A DNA stretch of 39,858 nucleotides from Acidobacteriota bacterium (GTDB taxonomy: Bacteria; Acidobacteriota; Terriglobia; Acidiferrales; UBA7541), in the NCBI GenBank assembly GCA_013289825.1, contig JABCZF010000037.1, positions 1 through 39,858 of the forward strand, written 5' to 3'. A program made the position numbers and the translations under genes. The number at the start of each line of letters is the position of its first letter. The first letter of the stretch is position 1. This document shows positions 1-8,303 of the stretch, piece after piece. Under the pieces are notes generated by a model. It was given only the letters and a program-made list of their open reading frames with translations, was not told where the DNA came from and did no database searches.

Positions 1-594
1 TTTCTTCGCGGTCAGTTCTACGCGGCTGAGTTTGTCTTGTTCGAATACCAGCAATCGCTTGTCCCGCAAGTCCTTCGCGCTCTTGTCCAGACTTGTCTTG
101 CTGTAGTTCGCCAGCGTAAACACGCGCGGATCGCCTGCAAGGGCCACGTACACCGCGTTCCCCGCTGGCGTGTTGTCCCCCAGCAACACTTTCTGCGTCT
201 TGTTGTCTTTCTCGGTGACCTCCAGTTCGACCGCCGGCTGCGCCAAGCCATAGTCCGCCAGGTTGCCGGCCTTCTGCTCGATCAGCCGCTCCGAGCCGAG
301 CGACGACAAAGTCGAAAGCATGCTCGAAACCTCATTCTGATCCGCGCGAAGCGGTTTGGCGGCCATAATCTGCCACTTTCCCGCTTCATCCTTCGCGAGC
401 ACCACTTCATCCCCGCTCTTTTTCTTGATGTCAACTTTCGTGATGTCCGCTTGCGTGAGCGCAAGGATTTTGGGAGGCGTGTCTGCGGAAACGTTCACCG
501 CGTTTTCCGTTGGCTTGCGGTGATTCGACCAATACAGGATTCCCGACAGCACCGCCAGAACGATGGCGGCAATCAGCAAACCATTCATTTTCAT
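1..594 (-). CDS. DUF4340 domain-containing protein (3' part cut off by window edge)
   Basis: An open frame starts at ATG 594 and reads leftwards without a stop to base 1, so only the first 198 residues are visible. The N-terminus (MKMNGLLIAAIVLAVLSG) is a single membrane anchor; the rest is soluble and presumably outside the cytoplasm. The sequence that follows (ILALTQADITKVDIKKKSG and SMLSTLSSLGSERLIE) has the character of DUF4340 proteins, which are usually the last gene of GldA/GldF/GldG-like ABC operons. It lies 50 bp after the stop of the GldG-like gene on the same strand, so it is very probably the fourth gene of that operon. Biochemical role unknown. A second in-frame ATG two codons later (588) is an equally possible start. 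Confidence 0.8.
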   Translation of the reverse strand, partial: MKMNGLLIAAIVLAVLSGILYWSNHRKPTENAVNVSADTPPKILALTQADITKVDIKKKSGDEVVLAKDEAGKWQIMAAKPLRADQNEVSSMLSTLSSLGSERLIEQKAGNLADYGLAQPAVELEVTEKDNKTQKVLLGDNTPAGNAVYVALAGDPRVFTLANYSKTSLDKSAKDLRDKRLLVFEQDKLSRVELTAKK

Positions 595-644
595 TGGAAT
601 TGCCCCGGCATTCCGTGAACTGCTGTTCGCGCTCTGGAGGCCTC

Positions 645-2021
645 TTACCTTCTCCGCCACCAGACCGATAATCCCGTGCCAATAACGATCAGAGGGATCA
701 AAAGCAGACTGGTGATCCCCACCCATCGCACCTGAGCTCGCGTCATCGTAAGCTTGCGGTCTTCGGGCTCTTTTGGCCGGATGGAAATGAGGTCTTCGTC
801 CGAAGACAGCCAGTTAATGGTGTTCAGCGCCAGGTCGCGATTCCCGTTGAACGGCAGAAACGAGTTAGCCGCCCACAACGAGCTACCGACCACCACGAAT
901 CGCCCCTGCGAATTCTCCTTGCCCGTCTTGTACGTCCCGGCGGCAGCGATCGTCAACGGTCCCTTTTTGTTTTTCGGGTCGCTGGGATCGATTCTGTCCG
1001 AATCCAATTTCGCTGTCGACAAGCTGCTCTCCGAGCTATCGAACAGCTTCTCTACCGTCGTCTTGTCCGCGTTTTTCGTGGCCAGCGAACGCGACAGCGG
1101 GAATCCCGTGGCCGTCCCTTTCATCTCGTTTACGATCGGGTGACTGTCGTAGCGCGTCACCAGCGCCACTTGCGGTCCCAGCCCGGCAAGCTGCCCGACG
1201 GGGTTGAAATCGAGTATCAAATCCTTGTTGGGCGTCACCCCCCAACCTCCCAGCAAGCTGGTCAGCGGCTCGTTATCGGCAATTTCTTCGCGCCCAACTT
1301 TCAGTGGCGGGTCGAGCAAAATCAGCGCGCGGCCGCCGTCCTCAACATATTTTTTCAGCGCATCGACCTCCGGCTGCTGATAATCGCCGTGCGGCCCGCC
1401 CACGACTAGCACCGTGCAATCACTGGGCACTTCGGCCTTCTGCAAGAGATCGATGGACTTCCCTTGATAGTCATCTTTAGCGATCAAGTCCTTTAATCGC
1501 GAATACCCGCTCCGGCCCGAATCGTCTATCTGGTGCTCTCCACTCCCGGTTACAAAGCACACTGTGCGAGCGGTATTTTTCAGATCGCGGATAATCGCGC
1601 CTGTGAGGTCTTCCTCGCCTATGCTTTTTGCCTCATTCTTGTTCGCGCCGATTTGCACGATAGCTGTGTTCAGATTCTTGAATCCGGCCTGGGTCGCAAC
1701 CAGCGGCTTTTTGTCCGGGTCCACGTACACGACATGAACTTTCGGCGAAAGATTCGCGTACATGTCCAGCTTGTCTTTGGCCGTGCCAAACTGCGAATCT
1801 TGCGCGAAGTAGGTGATGGTTGCATCCTGCTTCAGGCCTTTGACCACCTTGATGGTTTGATCCGAGAGGCTATAGCGCTTGTTGGCGGTCGCGTCGTAAG
1901 ACTTGTCGTAGCGGTTCGCAAGCACGTTGGCCACCGTCAGTACTGCCAGCGCGACCACGATGTACAGCGTCGCGTAAGCCACATACCTTGTTTGTCGCGC
2001 CTTCAGCAGCTCAGTATTCAA
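645..2021 (-). CDS. GldG-like ABC transporter auxiliary protein
   Basis: This 458-aa protein has one N-terminal membrane segment (about residues 13-32, TLYIVVALAVLTVANVLA), a large extracytoplasmic domain, and a C-terminal membrane segment (about 435-453) followed by WWRRR. This is the layout of the GldG/ABC-type uncharacterised auxiliary family (PF09822-like), which partners an ABC-2 permease. In Bacteroidetes GldA/F/G are needed for gliding motility; in other phyla the substrate is unknown. The ATG at 2021 directly abuts the permease stop (2022), so the two are translationally linked. No catalytic motif is visible, and it probably acts as a periplasmic or membrane partner of the transporter. 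Confidence 0.85.
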   Translation of the reverse strand: MNTELLKARQTRYVAYATLYIVVALAVLTVANVLANRYDKSYDATANKRYSLSDQTIKVVKGLKQDATITYFAQDSQFGTAKDKLDMYANLSPKVHVVYVDPDKKPLVATQAGFKNLNTAIVQIGANKNEAKSIGEEDLTGAIIRDLKNTARTVCFVTGSGEHQIDDSGRSGYSRLKDLIAKDDYQGKSIDLLQKAEVPSDCTVLVVGGPHGDYQQPEVDALKKYVEDGGRALILLDPPLKVGREEIADNEPLTSLLGGWGVTPNKDLILDFNPVGQLAGLGPQVALVTRYDSHPIVNEMKGTATGFPLSRSLATKNADKTTVEKLFDSSESSLSTAKLDSDRIDPSDPKNKKGPLTIAAAGTYKTGKENSQGRFVVVGSSLWAANSFLPFNGNRDLALNTINWLSSDEDLISIRPKEPEDRKLTMTRAQVRWVGITSLLLIPLIVIGTGLSVWWRRR

Positions 2022-2789
2022 TTACGACCTCCAGCGCAACGATTCCAGCGAGCGCGCCGTGAGAAACAAACCCACAAGAATCAGCGTCAAGTAATAAATC
2101 GCATCTTTCGAATCGAGAGTTCCTCTCGTGAACGATTCCATATGCGTTGAAACAGAAAGGTACGCCAGAACCCGCGCCCAGGTTTCGCTGTTGTATTCGC
2201 CGACCCAACCGCAAACGAAAATCAGGAGGTTGGCGCAAAACGTCAAGGCCCCCGCGATGATTTGATTTTTTGTGAGCGTCGAGATGAACGTTCCGATCGC
2301 CAGCAAACCCGCGGCCTGCAAAAAGAGACCCAGGTAGGTAACCAGTAGTGGCTTCCAGTCCGGGCGACTGTATAGAAAAAGAAAACCGATATTCAGCGCG
2401 CTCATCAGCAGCAGGCAGGAGTACATCGTCGTTGCTGCCAGCCATTTCCCGAGGATCACTTCCCCGTCGCGGATCGGCGAGGTCGTGAGAAGTTCGATCG
2501 TGCCAGTGCGCTTCTCCTCGGCAAACAGCCGCATGGTAATTAGGGGAATGATGAAAAGCCCCGTGACAGGCACGTTTCCGAAGAGCCGTCGCGCGATTTC
2601 TTCCGGCATATTCATCGGGAACATTTCACCGCGCATCTGTGCTTCCATGCTGAACTGCAGGTAAGCCTGCAATAGGCTCCAGAAGAAAAATCCAAAAAAC
2701 AGAGCGCAGATCACAATCAATACGTAGGCAACCGGCGAAACAAAATAGCTGCGCATCTCTTTGCGCCAGATCAGCCAGACGTTTCTCAC
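2022..2789 (-). CDS. ABC-2 type permease (GldF-like)
   Basis: A 255-aa polytopic membrane protein that begins at a GTG (2789) overlapping the TGA of the ATPase gene as GTGA. Hydrophobic segments are visible at about residues 14-38 (SPVAYVLIVICALFFGFFF), 75-87, 113-135, 139-160, 166-190 and 229-250. The stretch MRLFAEEKRTGTIELLTTSPI is the hallmark of ABC-2 permeases of the GldF/NosY type. It should form the membrane channel driven by the neighbouring ATPase. Position and overlap indicate one transcript with the ATPase and the GldG-like gene. The substrate cannot be read from the sequence. Confidence 0.88.
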   Translation of the reverse strand: MRNVWLIWRKEMRSYFVSPVAYVLIVICALFFGFFFWSLLQAYLQFSMEAQMRGEMFPMNMPEEIARRLFGNVPVTGLFIIPLITMRLFAEEKRTGTIELLTTSPIRDGEVILGKWLAATTMYSCLLLMSALNIGFLFLYSRPDWKPLLVTYLGLFLQAAGLLAIGTFISTLTKNQIIAGALTFCANLLIFVCGWVGEYNSETWARVLAYLSVSTHMESFTRGTLDSKDAIYYLTLILVGLFLTARSLESLRWRS

Positions 2790-3778
2790 TTGCTGGCCCC
2801 CGTCACAACGGCTTCTTCCTTCGGAGCGACCTCTTGCGACCCGGTCAGCTGCAGAAATACTTCCTCGAGGCTGACCGCCGAGGAGCGCATCTCATTCAGA
2901 TCCCAGCCCGCCTCAACAATGGCACGTGCCAGGTCCCCGCGAACAAACTGGTCTTTTTGGGTTTCGACTTCAAACGTGGAATGTGTCGGCTGCTTTTGTT
3001 TCAACACAATGCGGTTGACTCCCGAAACTTTTGCGATCCGCGCTTGCACAACGTTGGGATCGAGGCTGCCATTGCGCCCAGCGACTTCCACGAGAACCGG
3101 TTCCGCGCCGCGCGCGCGACTCTGCAAATTGTCAACCGTATCCGTCGCCACCAGCTTGCCTTTGTTGATGATGATCACCTGCTGGCAGGTTTGCTCGACT
3201 TCCGGAAGGATGTGCGTGCTCAAAATAATGGTGTGATCGCCGGCAAGGCTCTTGATCAGATCGCGTGTCTCGTTGATTTGCTTGGGATCCAGACCCGCGG
3301 TGGGCTCGTCCAAAATCAGCACTTCGGGATCGTGAATGATGGCCTGCGCCAGGCCTACTCGTTGGCGGTAGCCTTTCGAGAGCTTGCCGAGCTGCTTGTT
3401 GCGCACGTCCGCGATCGCGCACCGCTCACTCACGTAGTCAATTCTCTGTTTTAGTTCCGCACCACGAAGCCCCTTCAAGCCGCCCACGAAAGAAAGATAT
3501 TCGCCGGTCATCATCTCTGGATAGAGGGGCGGCGTTTCCGGCAAATAGCCAATCCTCTTCTTCACTTCCATGGGTTCTTCGAGCACGTCGAAGCCTGCCA
3601 CCGTCGCCGTCCCCGCCGTGGGCGGAAGGAAACACGTCAGCATTCGCATGGTTGTGGTCTTGCCGGCCCCGTTCGGTCCCAAAAAGCCCACAATCTGCCC
3701 CTTTTGTATCTCGAAGGAGATGTGGTCGACAGCCGCGTTGCGCGCATACCTCTTGGTAAGCTCTTTAACTGTGATCAT
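2786..3778 (-). CDS. ABC transporter ATP-binding protein (GldA-like)
   Basis: A 330-aa ATPase with every nucleotide-binding motif intact: Walker A GPNGAGKTT (34-42), Q-loop region around GYLPETPPLYPE (78-88), signature LSKGYRQR (133-140), Walker B LILDEPTAGLD (154-164) and switch His 189 (STHI). The last ~100 residues form a C-terminal extension of the kind seen in ABC-2 ATPases (GldA, NatA). It is the first gene of a four-gene minus-strand operon (ATPase, permease, GldG-like, DUF4340). No clear Shine-Dalgarno precedes ATG 3778. A good promoter and an operator-like palindrome lie 60-110 bp upstream. It energises export or a mechanical task of unknown substrate. Confidence 0.93.
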   Translation of the reverse strand: MITVKELTKRYARNAAVDHISFEIQKGQIVGFLGPNGAGKTTTMRMLTCFLPPTAGTATVAGFDVLEEPMEVKKRIGYLPETPPLYPEMMTGEYLSFVGGLKGLRGAELKQRIDYVSERCAIADVRNKQLGKLSKGYRQRVGLAQAIIHDPEVLILDEPTAGLDPKQINETRDLIKSLAGDHTIILSTHILPEVEQTCQQVIIINKGKLVATDTVDNLQSRARGAEPVLVEVAGRNGSLDPNVVQARIAKVSGVNRIVLKQKQPTHSTFEVETQKDQFVRGDLARAIVEAGWDLNEMRSSAVSLEEVFLQLTGSQEVAPKEEAVVTGASK

Positions 3779-3839
3779 GTATTTTTGTTTCGTCTCGCGA
3801 GATGCACAACGTTTCGAACCGCCCCAAGAACACTAAATT

Positions 3840-3854
3840 TTTCACCTTGTGAAA
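3840..3854. promoter_or_regulatory. Perfect inverted repeat at the ABC operon start site (putative operator)
   Basis: TTTCACCTTGTGAAA is a perfect palindrome with 6-bp arms and a 3-bp spacer. It sits just downstream of the predicted -10 element (3861-3866, minus strand), exactly where the transcript should start, a classic place for a repressor to act. The binding protein is unknown. The same element could also be a minor hairpin in the leader RNA. Confidence 0.4.
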
Positions 3855-3860
3855 CCTCAT

Positions 3861-3888
3861 GTTATGAACTCACATGGGTCCCTGTCAA
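3861..3888 (-). promoter_or_regulatory. Putative sigma-70 promoter of the ABC operon
   Basis: Read on the minus strand, a perfect -35 TTGACA (3888-3883) is followed after 16 bp by CATAAC (3866-3861), which matches four of six -10 bases. The start site would fall near 3854, about 75 bp before the ATPase ATG. No other sequence in the 165-bp gap fits as well. Confidence 0.5.
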
Positions 3889-3943
3889 CCCTTCCCTCAA
3901 AAAAAAGAAAAGCACCTCCGTCTCCCAATCCAGAAGGCGCTGC

Positions 3944-4597
3944 TTACTCAAACTGTCTCCGAAACTCCCCGAACTGCCTCTTCAAATCCGCAATTTCTTG
4001 ACGTAAATCGGCAATTTCGCTTTCCAATCCGGCGATCCGCGCGTTTTCCGCTGCGCTGCCGGAGACCACCGCTTCCTTGCGGGGCGGCGCTTCGGGTACT
4101 TCTACGTCACCTGACAATAGATGCGCGTAGCGCGCCTCTTTGTTGCCCGTCTGCCGCGGCAACAATTTCGCGAGCGGCGGCTCGCGCTCCATCAAACGTT
4201 TCAATGTCGATTGCACCAGGCCCAAATCTTCAAACGGATGCATGCGTTCCGCGCGACTCCGCAATTCGCCGGGCGTCTGTGGCCCCCGCAACAACAGCTC
4301 GCAGAGAATCGCCGTTTCCGGCCGCGTGAAATTGAAAGTATCCGCAAGGCGGTGCTCGTATTTCGACACCCGGCTGTCACCGCTTGCCGACCTGGCGAGC
4401 ATCAGGTCGCCCAAAGCGCGCAAAGCCCCTCGCACCGCGTCTTCCTCCAGATTCATCAGCGGATCGCGATTGGACTTCTGGTTGCACGCATGAATCAGCG
4501 CGTTCAACGAAAGCGGATAGTATTCCGGCGTGGTGATTTCTTTCTCCACCAGACAGCCCAGCACCCGCGCCTCAACATCGCTCAGGACTATGTTCAC
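3944..4597 (-). CDS. yceH: YceH family protein (DUF480)
   Basis: A 217-aa protein starting at GTG 4597. The N-terminal block (LSDVEARVLGCLVEKEITTPEYYPLSLNAL, shown here in part as VLGCLVEKEITTPEYYPLS) and the second block (RPETAILCELLLRGPQTPGEL) are the two winged-helix units that define DUF480/YceH. The C-terminal ~40 residues form a predicted coiled coil (repeating IAGLESEIADLRQEIADL). YceH proteins are widespread and their function is not established; the double winged-helix fold suggests nucleic-acid or regulatory binding. It is transcribed in the same direction as the ABC operon, but that operon has its own promoter in the 165-bp gap. Its own promoter seems to place the 5' end of the mRNA at the GTG. 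Confidence 0.92.
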   Translation of the reverse strand: MNIVLSDVEARVLGCLVEKEITTPEYYPLSLNALIHACNQKSNRDPLMNLEEDAVRGALRALGDLMLARSASGDSRVSKYEHRLADTFNFTRPETAILCELLLRGPQTPGELRSRAERMHPFEDLGLVQSTLKRLMEREPPLAKLLPRQTGNKEARYAHLLSGDVEVPEAPPRKEAVVSGSAAENARIAGLESEIADLRQEIADLKRQFGEFRRQFE

Positions 4598-4605
4598 GGC
4601 ATCAA

Positions 4606-4634
4606 ATCATACAGAAACCGAGGCGAGTTCCCAA
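4606..4634 (-). promoter_or_regulatory. Putative promoter of yceH, leaderless arrangement
   Basis: On the minus strand TTGGGA (4634-4629), exactly 17 bp, then TATGAT (4611-4606). Four and five of six bases match the sigma-70 consensus. The -10 element ends 8 bp before GTG 4597, so transcription would start at or next to the start codon, giving an mRNA without a leader. No Shine-Dalgarno is seen, which agrees with this. Confidence 0.45.
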
Positions 4635-4639
4635 ATTTC

Positions 4640-5382
4640 CGGCATCGCCATGGTTCGTCGGAACGCGCATACTCGGCAGCCAACCATCCCATACCATAGA
4701 AATGAATCAGCTTCCCGTGCATCTGCCTAGGGACCGCACCCGTCCTGTTGGTTTTGTGTTGTAGCTCACAAACGCCACGCCATGGGCGCGGACATGTGCG
4801 CGGCAAATCGCGAGGATTTCATCCTGCACGGCCTTGGGCGCCCATGCAAAAATGCCGTGCGCAAGGAACTAGGCAAATTCCTCGGGCGTGATCTCTGCGT
4901 CGGGCTTCGACGAAATCGACCGGTTTTTGCAGCAAGGTCTATCCCCACAAACTCGCTACGGTAAGGCCGCACGCCACGGGAACCAAATTGCCGCCATGGC
5001 CCGCAAGCAATCTAGAAAACGCGGCAAAGCTCCACCGGCACGGGATTCATGCCAACCAGACTGTCCACGACGGCAAGGTCCGCATGCGTTTTGCAAAAAA
5101 AAGCGAAACGGGGATACGGCACGCGGTCCTACCAGTTGATCTTGGAAGACACGCTCGGCACGTTAACTCGTTTCGCCTGGGCTGTAAATCACGAACTGCA
5201 GCACGAACTGCAGCAGCGGCGCACCTACGGGCGACGAGCGTCGCCACTGCGCGACGGCGCGCCACATTGCAGCATTAGCGGGGCTGCGCTGCCGCGGCGA
5301 CACTTGCCAAGCCAATTTTGAGGTACCATCCCCTGTTCGCCGCCAGCGGGCCGGTTCGAACCGTTTCCAAGCAGGCTGAGAG
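4640..5382. other. Gene-less stretch between yceH and the M18 aminopeptidase
   Basis: No frame here has a recognisable start, ribosome site or family motif. The short open frames on both strands (for example 60-96 codons around 4766-5321) are Arg/Ala/Pro-rich, as expected of non-coding GC-rich DNA. It might be the remains of a decayed gene, but no parent protein can be named. A 12-bp tandem duplication lies inside (5190-5213). Confidence 0.5.
5190..5213. repeat. 12-bp tandem duplication
   Basis: CACGAACTGCAG occurs twice head to tail (5190-5201 and 5202-5213) in non-coding DNA about 185 bp before the M18 aminopeptidase. Probably a replication-slippage product; no function is evident. Confidence 0.7.
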
Positions 5383-5397
5383 GTGCGGGAGAGTACC

Positions 5398-6843
5398 ATG
5401 AGGATTGCGGAGCGGCGCATCTTTCTGTCGGCCCTATTGCTTACTTCCGTGGCAAGTTTTTCTGCCACGCTTTGCGCGCAGGACGAAGGAGACGCCTGGG
5501 GAAAGAAAAAATCGTCGTGGCTTTTGCTGACTCCCGCAGAGCGCACCCAAGTGCAGGATTTTTCCGACGACTACAAGAATTATCTGAACATAGCGAGATC
5601 GGCGCTGGGTTCGACGCGCGAAGTGATCCGCCGAGCGCGCGCCGCCGGCTTCACGGAGTTCAGCAAGCCCGAGCAAGTAAAACCCGGCGCGCGTTTGATC
5701 GTTCCGAATCGCGACCGCAGCCTTATTCTTGCTGTTATTGGCTCCGATCCCATCGTGGATGGCTCGCGCGTCGTTGGCACGCATCAGGACAGCCCGCATA
5801 TCGAGTTGAAAGGCCGTCCCATTTATCCCGCTGGGGGCTTCGCGCTTTTCAAGACGAAATATTACGGCGGAATCAAAAAATATCAGTGGGCTAACATTCC
5901 ACTTGCCCTCGTCGGCCGTATCGATACTGCCGATGGCCGCACCATCGACGTTTCCATCGGCCTCGATACCGGCGAACCGGTTTTTGTGATTCCCGACAGT
6001 GCGCCGCACTCGGATGTGGATATGCGGACGCGCACGTACACCAACGTGCTGCAAGGCGAGGAGCTCGACCCAGTCATCGGCAGCATCCCCGGGGAGAAAG
6101 AATCCGTTGCGGTGGAAGTCACCCAGCTTTTGACGTCCACCTACAAGATTAAAGAAGAGGACCTGGTGAGCGCGGAGCTGGCTCTGGTGCCCGCGGCGCA
6201 TCCCGCGGACGTTGGTTTTGACCGCGGACTTGTCGGTGCGTACGGACAAGACGACCGCGTTTCATCCTATTGCGCCGCGCGCGCCATTATCGACTTTAAA
6301 GGCACGCCGAAATTCACCGCGCTCGCCTATCTTTCAAATTTTGAGGAAGTCGGCTCCGTCAATAACACCGGCGCAGGCTCGCAATTTCTAAACTCGACGT
6401 TTGCACGGCTCACCGGAGCGCAGCGAGGTACCTCGTACAACGATTTGGATTTGCGACGGGCCTTGCATAATTCGCTGGTGATTTCAGCCGACGCTAACGA
6501 CAGCCTAAACCCGATTTTTCCTTCTGCCGCCGAAGCCACGAACGCGGCGCGGCTCGGTTACGGCGTGACCATCAAGCTCTATGGAGAAGGTTTTGATCCG
6601 CCTTCTGAATATACGGCAAAGATCCGCGGCCTCCTCGACCGCAGCGGCATACCTTGGCAGACCCACACGTATAAAGTGGATGTCGGCGGCGGCGGCACCA
6701 TCGGCGGATTCATGTCTCGAGAGGACATGGAAGTGATAGATTTTGGCGTGCCGCTGCTTTCCATGCATTCTCCTTTCGAGATGTCTTCGAAAGTGGATGT
6801 GTGGAATTTTTATCGGACCATGAGCGTTTTCTATGCGCAGTGA
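5398..6843 (+). CDS. Secreted M18 family aminopeptidase
   Basis: The protein is 481 aa from ATG 5398, chosen because GGGAGA lies 5 bp before it; a GTG at 5383 would add only five residues. An N-terminal signal peptide is visible (residues 1-25, IFLSALLLTSVASFSATLCA), unusual for a family whose known members are mostly cytosolic or organellar. All metal-centre motifs of the M18 metallopeptidases are present: GTHQDSP (His129, Asp131), YGQDDR (Asp285/286), NFEEVGS (Glu316/317), SAD (Asp365) and SMHSPFE (His457). It should remove N-terminal, often acidic, residues from peptides in the periplasm or outside the cell, using two zinc ions. It stands alone, with a 107-bp gap before the sugar transporter gene. 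Substrate preference is inferred from family only. Confidence 0.9.
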   Translation: MRIAERRIFLSALLLTSVASFSATLCAQDEGDAWGKKKSSWLLLTPAERTQVQDFSDDYKNYLNIARSALGSTREVIRRARAAGFTEFSKPEQVKPGARLIVPNRDRSLILAVIGSDPIVDGSRVVGTHQDSPHIELKGRPIYPAGGFALFKTKYYGGIKKYQWANIPLALVGRIDTADGRTIDVSIGLDTGEPVFVIPDSAPHSDVDMRTRTYTNVLQGEELDPVIGSIPGEKESVAVEVTQLLTSTYKIKEEDLVSAELALVPAAHPADVGFDRGLVGAYGQDDRVSSYCAARAIIDFKGTPKFTALAYLSNFEEVGSVNNTGAGSQFLNSTFARLTGAQRGTSYNDLDLRRALHNSLVISADANDSLNPIFPSAAEATNAARLGYGVTIKLYGEGFDPPSEYTAKIRGLLDRSGIPWQTHTYKVDVGGGGTIGGFMSREDMEVIDFGVPLLSMHSPFEMSSKVDVWNFYRTMSVFYAQ

Positions 6844-6950
6844 GAGCGGGAAGAGCGTTCCGCCTCGCAAGCTGGGAACCCAGCACGGGGTGATATCGGA
6901 CGATTGATTGGAGAAATGCGAATGACCTTATTGCCTTCGAGAGGGCCGCG

Positions 6951-8273
6951 ATGAACGCCAATCTCGCCAAAGCCACCGCCGTCGGCGCGCTCGGCGGTTT
7001 GTTGTTCGGCTTCGATACTGCCGTTATTTCCGGGACCACGCACTCGCTGACCATGGCGTATGGATTGTCGCCGAAAGCCTTGGGAACCACCGTGGCCATG
7101 GCCCTTCTCGGCACCATTGTCGGCGCAATGTCCGCCGGAATTCCTGGTCAAAGATGGGGCGGCCGGGAGACCTTGCGCCTCCTCGCCGCTTTTTATGTCA
7201 TTTCGGCATTAGGCTGCGCCTTCGCGTGGAACTGGCAGGCACTGCTGGTGGCACGATTCATCGGAGGATTGGGCATCGGCGGGTCTTCGGTGCTCGGTCC
7301 CGTGTACATCGCCGAGCTGGCGCCGGCAAAAACGCGCGGGCGTCTGGTCGGCACTTTCCAAATAAATATCGTCATCGGCATTCTGCTCGCCTACTTTTCC
7401 AACTACTGCATCGGGCGGCTCGGACTTGGCGCAGCCGAATGGCGCTGGCAGCTTGGTATTGCTGCGTTTCCGGCGGTGCTTTTTCTCGTGCTGCTCTTCG
7501 GCATTCCGCCAAGCTCGCGCTGGCTGGTTACTCAGAAACGAGTGGACGAGGCGCGGGGCGTGCTCCAGATGATGGGCGCGGAAAATCCCGAGGCAGAGTT
7601 GCGCGAGATCGTCGATTCGATTCATCTCGAGCGCCTGCAAACCTCCGAGCCGCTTTTTTCCTGGAAATACCGCTTCCCGCTTTTTCTCGCGATTACGATT
7701 GGCATGTTCAACCAGCTTTCAGGCATCAACGCCATTCTTTACTATCTGAATGACATTTTTGCCGCGGCCGGTTACAGCAAGATGTCCGGCGATTTGCAGG
7801 CGGTGGCTGTAGGCGGGATGAATCTTGCAGCCACGCTGCTGGGCATGTCGGTGATCGATAAGCTGGGGCGCAAAACTCTTCTGCTGATCGGATCCGTGGG
7901 GACGGCCGCGTGTCTTTTTGGTGTTTCCTGGGTATTCTTTGCGAATAGCCACCAGAGTTATCTGCTCGTGTTCCTCGTCGCCTATATCGCTTTCTTCGCC
8001 ATTTCACAAGGTGCCGTAATTTGGGTGTACATCAGCGAGGTGTTCCCGAGCCGCGTGCGCGCCAAGGGACAAAGCGTGGGGAGCTCTTCGCACTGGATCA
8101 TGAACGCCATCATTGCTTATACGTTTCCTCAGCTTGCGAAATCTTCCGGTGCGTATCCCTTCGTGTTTTTCGGGGCCATGATGGTGCTGCAATTCTTTGT
8201 CGTCTTTTTCTTCTATCCAGAAACCAAGGGACACACTCTTGAGGAAATGCAACACCGCCTGGGCATCGAGTGA
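6951..8273 (+). CDS. MFS transporter, sugar porter family
   Basis: A 440-aa protein with about 12 membrane segments and the sugar-porter signatures: GGLLFGFDTAVISG in TM1 (residues 15-28), WGGRE between TM2 and TM3, PSRVRAKGQS after TM10 and PETKGHTLEEM at the C-terminus. GAGAGGG-type ribosome site (GAGAGGG at 6940-6946) precedes ATG 6951. The family moves hexoses or pentoses with protons across the inner membrane. A ROK kinase begins about 30 bp after its stop on the same strand, so uptake and phosphorylation of the same sugar, probably glucose or a related hexose, are likely coupled. Exact substrate not determinable. Confidence 0.92.
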   Translation: MNANLAKATAVGALGGLLFGFDTAVISGTTHSLTMAYGLSPKALGTTVAMALLGTIVGAMSAGIPGQRWGGRETLRLLAAFYVISALGCAFAWNWQALLVARFIGGLGIGGSSVLGPVYIAELAPAKTRGRLVGTFQINIVIGILLAYFSNYCIGRLGLGAAEWRWQLGIAAFPAVLFLVLLFGIPPSSRWLVTQKRVDEARGVLQMMGAENPEAELREIVDSIHLERLQTSEPLFSWKYRFPLFLAITIGMFNQLSGINAILYYLNDIFAAAGYSKMSGDLQAVAVGGMNLAATLLGMSVIDKLGRKTLLLIGSVGTAACLFGVSWVFFANSHQSYLLVFLVAYIAFFAISQGAVIWVYISEVFPSRVRAKGQSVGSSSHWIMNAIIAYTFPQLAKSSGAYPFVFFGAMMVLQFFVVFFFYPETKGHTLEEMQHRLGIE

Positions 8274-8303
8274 TTGGCCTCGGGAGAATATAGGACTGAG
8301 AAC

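Noticed and set aside
5350..5366. tRNA-like T-arm sequence GGTTCGAACC.
   Set aside because: No acceptor, D-arm or anticodon stem can be folded around it.
5371..5400. Possible TPP riboswitch, because GGCTGAGAGG lies just before the M18 aminopeptidase start.
   Set aside because: Only this half-motif is present. The second conserved half (ACCTGATCTGGATAAT-like) is absent and the start codon follows too soon.
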